Origin: Bacteroidales bacterium
Lineage (GTDB): Bacteria; Bacteroidota; Bacteroidia; Bacteroidales; Lentimicrobiaceae
Length of the DNA stretch: 64,000 bases
Assembly: GCA_016709025.1 (NCBI GenBank)
Contig: JADJEQ010000044.1
Coordinates: 1 to 64,000, forward strand
Direction of reading: 5' to 3'
Below are positions 60,350 through 64,000 of this stretch, one piece after another. A program made the position numbers and the translations under genes. How positions within the stretch are numbered: the stretch's first letter is position 1; every line of letters begins with the position of its first letter. A model generated the notes under the pieces. It was given only the letters and a program-made list of their open reading frames with translations, was not told where the DNA came from and did no database searches.

Positions 60350-60817
60350 TTAATTTTTATTGTCAACTGTCATGTCTTTCAAGGCTATACCCAATTCATC
60401 CATATCGTGATTGAATTCACGTTTGAATTCTTCCCAGCCACTCTGATTTTTTTCATAATCATTCATCCTGGTTTTGAGGTCAGCGATTTTTTGCTCCAGT
60501 TGCTCAATCCTTTTCTTATATAAGTCATCAAAGGTTTTTCCGGGTTTCTTCATCTGGTCCTTCAATGCTTTAATCCGGATTTCATACTCGCTGATTTTTA
60601 TCTCGCTTTCGGTTTTGAATGCATTCCATTCATCTGCAGTGGCTACTTTCTGAGCTTCGATGTCGGCATCCTGCTGAGCTTCCATCAGGTCCTGCTGTGC
60701 TTCGTCTACCTTGGCGTTGGCTGCTTCTTCTTTTGTTGCGGATGATTGACAACCTGTTAATAGAGTACCGGCTAACATCGAGGTTGCAAAAAGAAGTGTA
60801 AAAAATGTGTTTTTCAT
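60350..60817 (-). CDS. Coiled-coil lipoprotein
   Basis: 155 residues. Lipoprotein signal with lipobox LLTGC (Cys 23), then a long, strongly charged coiled coil (about residues 30-140: DEAQQDLMEAQQDADIEAQ, KRIEQLEQKIADLKTRMNDY). It is probably anchored in the outer or inner membrane facing the periplasm. No enzymatic motif. It lies 93 bp after the csbD gene and is likely in the same stress transcript (copy 6). Confidence 0.75.
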   Translation of the reverse strand: MKNTFFTLLFATSMLAGTLLTGCQSSATKEEAANAKVDEAQQDLMEAQQDADIEAQKVATADEWNAFKTESEIKISEYEIRIKALKDQMKKPGKTFDDLYKKRIEQLEQKIADLKTRMNDYEKNQSGWEEFKREFNHDMDELGIALKDMTVDNKN

Positions 60818-60910
60818 GTTTTTAAATTGTTTTGGTGATTTTTTTCATCCTTAAAAAGTTACCGGTCGGCGGTTTAAAACACTAGCCGATAACTCTATAT
60901 CGGATGGCAA

Positions 60911-61096
60911 TTACAATTCAGTAATTATTTTGTGTATCTCTTCTTTTGACTTCCCAAGTTTAATCTGGAGCTTGCCAAGCATCTCCTCTTTTTTTCCTTC
61001 GGCAAACATCAGGTCATCATCGGTTAGGGTTGCAAATTTCTGTTTGAGTTTGCCTTTTTGCTCATTCCAGTTTCCTTTTACTTCTGTAGTGTTCAT
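60911..61096 (-). CDS. csbD: CsbD family stress protein
   Basis: 61 residues from the ATG at 61096 (an upstream start would swallow the promoter region). NTTEVKGNWNEQKGKLKQKF is followed by ATLTDDDLMFAEGKKEEMLG and KLQIKLGKSKEEIHKII, the full CsbD pattern. CsbD is a sigma-B-dependent general stress protein in Bacillus and is stress-induced in many bacteria; the biochemical role is unknown. Element copy 6 is 63 bp upstream, at promoter distance. Confidence 0.9.
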   Translation of the reverse strand: MNTTEVKGNWNEQKGKLKQKFATLTDDDLMFAEGKKEEMLGKLQIKLGKSKEEIHKIITEL

Positions 61097-61159
61097 GATC
61101 TTTATTTTTAAAGTGAAAATGTTTTCACAGGTCAAAAGTACCAGCATCCCAACAACAAA

Positions 61160-61203
61160 GCATTACACAATTACGGGGAGTAATTACATCATTCACACAT
61201 TAG
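61160..61203 (-). promoter_or_regulatory. 44-bp bipartite stress element, copy 6
   Basis: Minus strand: CTAATGTGTGAATGATGTAA, 12 bases, then AATTGTGTAATG. It lies 63 bp before csbD. Confidence 0.85.
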
Positions 61204-61275
61204 ATTTATGAGTCATGTATATGCAAAAGGGGCTGCCCTGTAAAGACAACCTCTTTAACCAATAACAATTCTAAA

Positions 61276-62088
61276 TTAAAGTACTATAAGCCCCAGGTCA
61301 GTCGAAACACCCGTTGCAACCGTCACATTACTTATAGTAAAATCTGCATATGGAATTTCCGGATAAACTGTAACCTCGTAAACGCCTGCCGGAAGACCCG
61401 GTAACAGAAACTGACCAAATGTATTATTAACAGATGTGTAAATTATCCCTCCTGAAACGGCAGTTATCACAGACATCACACCCAATGGGGCAATGCTTCC
61501 CTTTATGGAACCGGTTATGGCAGCATCAATCACTCTGATTACGGGTTTAAGCTGATACTCACCATTGCCTTTCAGAATGACGGATTGATTTGCATCAAAA
61601 TCAAGCAGGAGCATATAGGAAACGCCCGGCTCAAATGTCCGGTGAACCTGAAGTTTCAATCCCGATTGCTGGGCGCTGGGTGTGCTGAGCGGGTATACGA
61701 CATTGTCCACAACAACCGAGTTATCGGGGCCTAAAATCAATCGTATCTGAGATACGGTACCTGCATCCAGATCGCCTGTTGCAATCAGTGTATCCAGACC
61801 ATTCGAGAAATCAAGCAGGTTATAAATTCCGGCATTGGTATTCAGCAGAACTGTGCCTCCGCTGTTGCCGGTTATTTCTACTGCCTCCAGGTCAATAAGT
61901 ACTGCGTCATACATTGCCGGAGCATCTGTCATACGAATTGAAAGATAGGATTTACCTCCGGAGTTTTCATCGTCCTTATTTTCGCAGGATGCCAATCCCA
62001 GAAAAAGTAAGCCAAAGCTTATCATGTACATTAAACCGTTTATGTTTCTGACCAATGCGGCATCTCTAATCATTTTAATTATTTTCAT
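61276..62088 (-). CDS. DUF4382 lipoprotein
   Basis: 270 residues. Lipoprotein signal with lipobox LGLASC (about residue 35), then the DUF4382 domain (YLSIRMTDAPAMYDAVLIDL ... GTVSQIRLILG, VVDNVVYPLSTPSAQQSGLKL). A carboxypeptidase-regulatory-like beta sandwich follows (GSIKGSIAPLGVMSVITA ... LPGLPAGVYEVTVYP). It is a surface or periplasmic protein of unknown function. Element copy 7 lies 64 bp upstream. Confidence 0.88.
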   Translation of the reverse strand: MKIIKMIRDAALVRNINGLMYMISFGLLFLGLASCENKDDENSGGKSYLSIRMTDAPAMYDAVLIDLEAVEITGNSGGTVLLNTNAGIYNLLDFSNGLDTLIATGDLDAGTVSQIRLILGPDNSVVVDNVVYPLSTPSAQQSGLKLQVHRTFEPGVSYMLLLDFDANQSVILKGNGEYQLKPVIRVIDAAITGSIKGSIAPLGVMSVITAVSGGIIYTSVNNTFGQFLLPGLPAGVYEVTVYPEIPYADFTISNVTVATGVSTDLGLIVL

Positions 62089-62152
62089 GGTAGTTTTTTT
62101 AAAGTTTGGTTAGCAAATTTCCTTACAAAGATCAGCACTGAAATTCCGGTAT

Positions 62153-62196
62153 GCATTACACAATTCGCAAAATGAATTGCATCATTCACATATTTG
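62153..62196 (-). promoter_or_regulatory. 44-bp bipartite stress element, copy 7
   Basis: Minus strand: CAAATATGTGAATGATGCAA, 12 bases, then AATTGTGTAATG. It lies 64 bp before the DUF4382 gene. Confidence 0.8.
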
Positions 62197-62214
62197 TTAA
62201 GTGGTGGTTGCTGT

Positions 62215-62690
62215 TGAGAATGACGAATTTAGAATGACGAATTACGAATTACGAATTACGAATTACGAATAATGGATTGTTGGAATGATGGAATGATGGA
62301 ATGATGGCCCTTCGACTACGCTCAGGGTGACAAATAGTGGAATGATGGGAATTTGTTGATTAGGTGATTAGCAGATTAGCAGATTAGCAGATTAGCAAAT
62401 TAGCGGATTAGCGGATTAGCGGATTAGCGGATGAAATGATGGAACAATGGAATGATGAATGATGGCCTCAGACACCTGTCATAAGCTCAATTTTCTTGAG
62501 TGAACCTCAGGGTGACAAATAGTGGAATAATGGGAATTTGTTGATTAGGTGATTAGCAGATTAGCAGATTAGCAAATTAGCAAATTAGCGGATACGAGAA
62601 ATGATGGAACATGAAATGAATGATGCCTCGACTCTCAGGGGAGGGAATTTGTTGATTAGCAAATTAGCGGATTAGCAAACCCCGCCTGCC
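62215..62690. repeat. Word arrays: ACGAATT, GGAATGAT, GATTAGCAG
   Basis: Degenerate ACGAATT heptamers (62220-62272), GGAATGATG words, and GATTAGCAG/GATTAGCGG nonamers in two blocks (62360-62430 and 62540-62590). About 180 bp is duplicated, with the marker GGGAATTTGTTGATTAGGTG at 62348 and 62531. A CCCTTCGACTACGCTCAGGG element lies at about 62308. No gene seen. Confidence 0.8.
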
Positions 62691-62718
62691 GGTTTACCCG
62701 CCTCAGGAGGGTGGGCAG

Positions 62719-62738
62719 CCTGCCTGCCGCAGGCAGGG
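62719..62738. terminator. CCTGCCTGC/GCAGGCAGG palindrome
   Basis: A perfect palindromic stem about 95 bp after the Omp85 stop codon on the minus strand. The terminator function is uncertain. Confidence 0.45.
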
Positions 62739-62832
62739 TTTAGACATTGAGCTTGTTTGTTCCGCGTAATTTCCCGGGCTGAACATTAACAACCAATTTT
62801 ACTTTAGACTTTAGACTTTGAGCTTGTTCTAT

Positions 62833-64000
62833 TCAGAAAGGATACCCAATTGCCACATTCAGAATCAGGTTTTCACTTCTCCATGAGGGACTTGCTAAAT
62901 TGATTTTATCGATCACCCAGCGGTTGTTCTTTTCCAGCTATGGCTTTCTTAAAGGCGTTGCCAGATCAAACCGCAGCAGGAAGAAGGAAACATCAATCCG
63001 CAATCCGACACCGGCTCCAACAGCCATTTCACCCACAAAACCGGAAAATGAGAACGGGCTGCCCATGGTTGAGGTGCTTGATTTAAGCAACCACACATTC
63101 CCTGCATCTGTAAAAAGAGCACCTTTCAGGAAGCGATAGATATTGAACCGGTACTCTGCATTTAATTCCAGTTTAATATCGCCACCCAACCGCAGAAATG
63201 TGAGGCTATCGCTCTGGTTGTATGTACCCGGTCCTACGGTGTTGATGCTGAACGCACGGATACTGTTTGGCCCGCCACTGAAAAACTGTTTGATATAGGG
63301 CATATTTGAAGAGTTTCCATAAGGCACAGCCAGTCCGGCATAAGCTCTGAATGCAAGTTTATTCTTATCCGGAAAATTGTAGTAACCCCGGCCATCAAGA
63401 CTCATTCTCGCGAACTGCGAATAGGAATATCCGGCAACGTGCATAGGAATTTCTGAAGTTGACTTATTGCCGGCAATTCTGTTTATCAGTGAAAAGGCAT
63501 TACCGGCAACTTCAGTCGTGAGTTGAAAATAGGTCTGTATGGTTTTTCAGGAAGAAACTGTTCATTGTAAGTGAAAGAATAACTTGCCCCGGCAATAAAC
63601 TGATCTTCATAACTCTTTTCCAGGAACGGATTGGATTCAAGGAGATCGAGAAAGGCTTTGACTTATTTCCGACAACGGAGAAGCTGACATTTACAGGGTT
63701 AAGTTCGTGCTCTTTACGGATATCTTCTTTCCATCTATAGCCGTATATAAACTGCAATGTGCGCATTTCGAAGTAATTGCCCCTGTTAAGATAGTCATAG
63801 GAAAGCAACAATCGCGTTTTGGGCAGGTATAAGCTGCTTGTTTGCTTCATGTTAAAAGGAACGATAAATCTCGGGAAGATCAATTCAATCTCAGGGTTCA
63901 GGGAGTATGATTGCAGATTTTTGTCTTTCCCGCTCAATTGGGCTTCCCAGGAACCAGCCAGGCTAACGGTAAGCAATTCTGCTCCTTTAAAGGCATTCCT
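62833..64000 (-). CDS. Omp85 family outer-membrane protein (TamL/BamA-like), C-terminal part, frame broken
   Basis: The C-terminal barrel of an Omp85 protein, cut by the right end of the window. Typical segments on the minus strand: NKLAFRAYAGLAVPYGNSS, QFFSGGPNSIRAFSINTVGPG (with the conserved G-x-x-S-I-R-A/G-F core), and KGALFTDAGNVWLL, ending NLILNVAIGYPF at 62833. The frame breaks at about 63540 and 63660, and an in-frame TAG at 62938-62940 stands where Trp is expected (KP-stop-LEKNNRWVID). It inserts outer-membrane proteins or lipids in the Bam/Tam pathway. The sequence upstream of the barrel is missing. Confidence 0.85.

Overview
The window looks like a chromosomal piece of a Bacteroidota (Bacteroidetes) bacterium, probably an environmental Bacteroidales-like lineage. 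The evidence is: several secreted proteins with type IX secretion (T9SS) C-terminal sorting domains, an S46 dipeptidyl-peptidase, a TonB receptor/beta-propeller lipoprotein pair, an Omp85 protein of the TamL type, a TAnnTTTG-type promoter before a riboswitch, and unusually abundant word-like intergenic repeats. No rRNA, tRNA, phage or CRISPR array was recognised.

Layout. 0-13.8 kb is an accessory region on the minus strand. It holds a very large, multiply frameshifted FN3/lamin-tail/T9SS protein with a tiny PID-CTERM-like partner and two endonuclease I paralogues, separated by about 5 kb of tandem and dispersed repeats. 14-23 kb carries a divergent acylphosphatase-like protein, a YyaL-type thioredoxin-domain protein and a T9SS subtilisin. 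23-32.5 kb carries an IS200-like Y1 transposase in a field of short palindromes, pabA and pabBC (folate), ridA, a four-helix-bundle protein, an S46 peptidase and a second REP-associated transposase with its own set of repeats. 32.5-41 kb has a GH18/CUB T9SS protein, a MITE-like element, a cobalamin-riboswitch-controlled B12 uptake operon and GMP reductase. 41-63 kb is a stress-type region, almost all on the minus strand: MarC, CbpM/DnaJ, UspA, CsbD proteins, an acidic conserved protein, a bacterioferritin-like protein, a histidine kinase and a DUF4382 lipoprotein. It is interrupted by one plus-strand T9SS GloVer-repeat protein with a second PID-CTERM-like partner. The window ends inside an Omp85 gene.

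Most interesting result. Seven copies of a 44-bp bipartite element lie upstream of seven transcription units between 41.6 and 62.2 kb. Written in the direction of the genes, the halves are AAATGTGTGAAT and AATTGTGTAA, and the internal spacing is identical in all seven. I infer a promoter or operator defining a local stress regulon. One member is an apparent eight-gene operon: acidic protein, bacterioferritin-like protein, alpha/beta hydrolase, UbiA prenyltransferase, type III polyketide synthase, methyltransferase, FAD monooxygenase and a second methyltransferase. This suggests that a phenolic or quinone lipid is made under stress. A histidine kinase carries the same element, so it may be both regulator and target.

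Caveat. Many otherwise normal genes are broken by single-base indels, some in homopolymers, or by in-frame TAG codons (S46 peptidase, FAD monooxygenase, UbiA, lactate/malate dehydrogenase, Omp85, subtilisin, the giant T9SS gene). Uncorrected sequencing error is the simplest explanation, so these genes are annotated at restored length.
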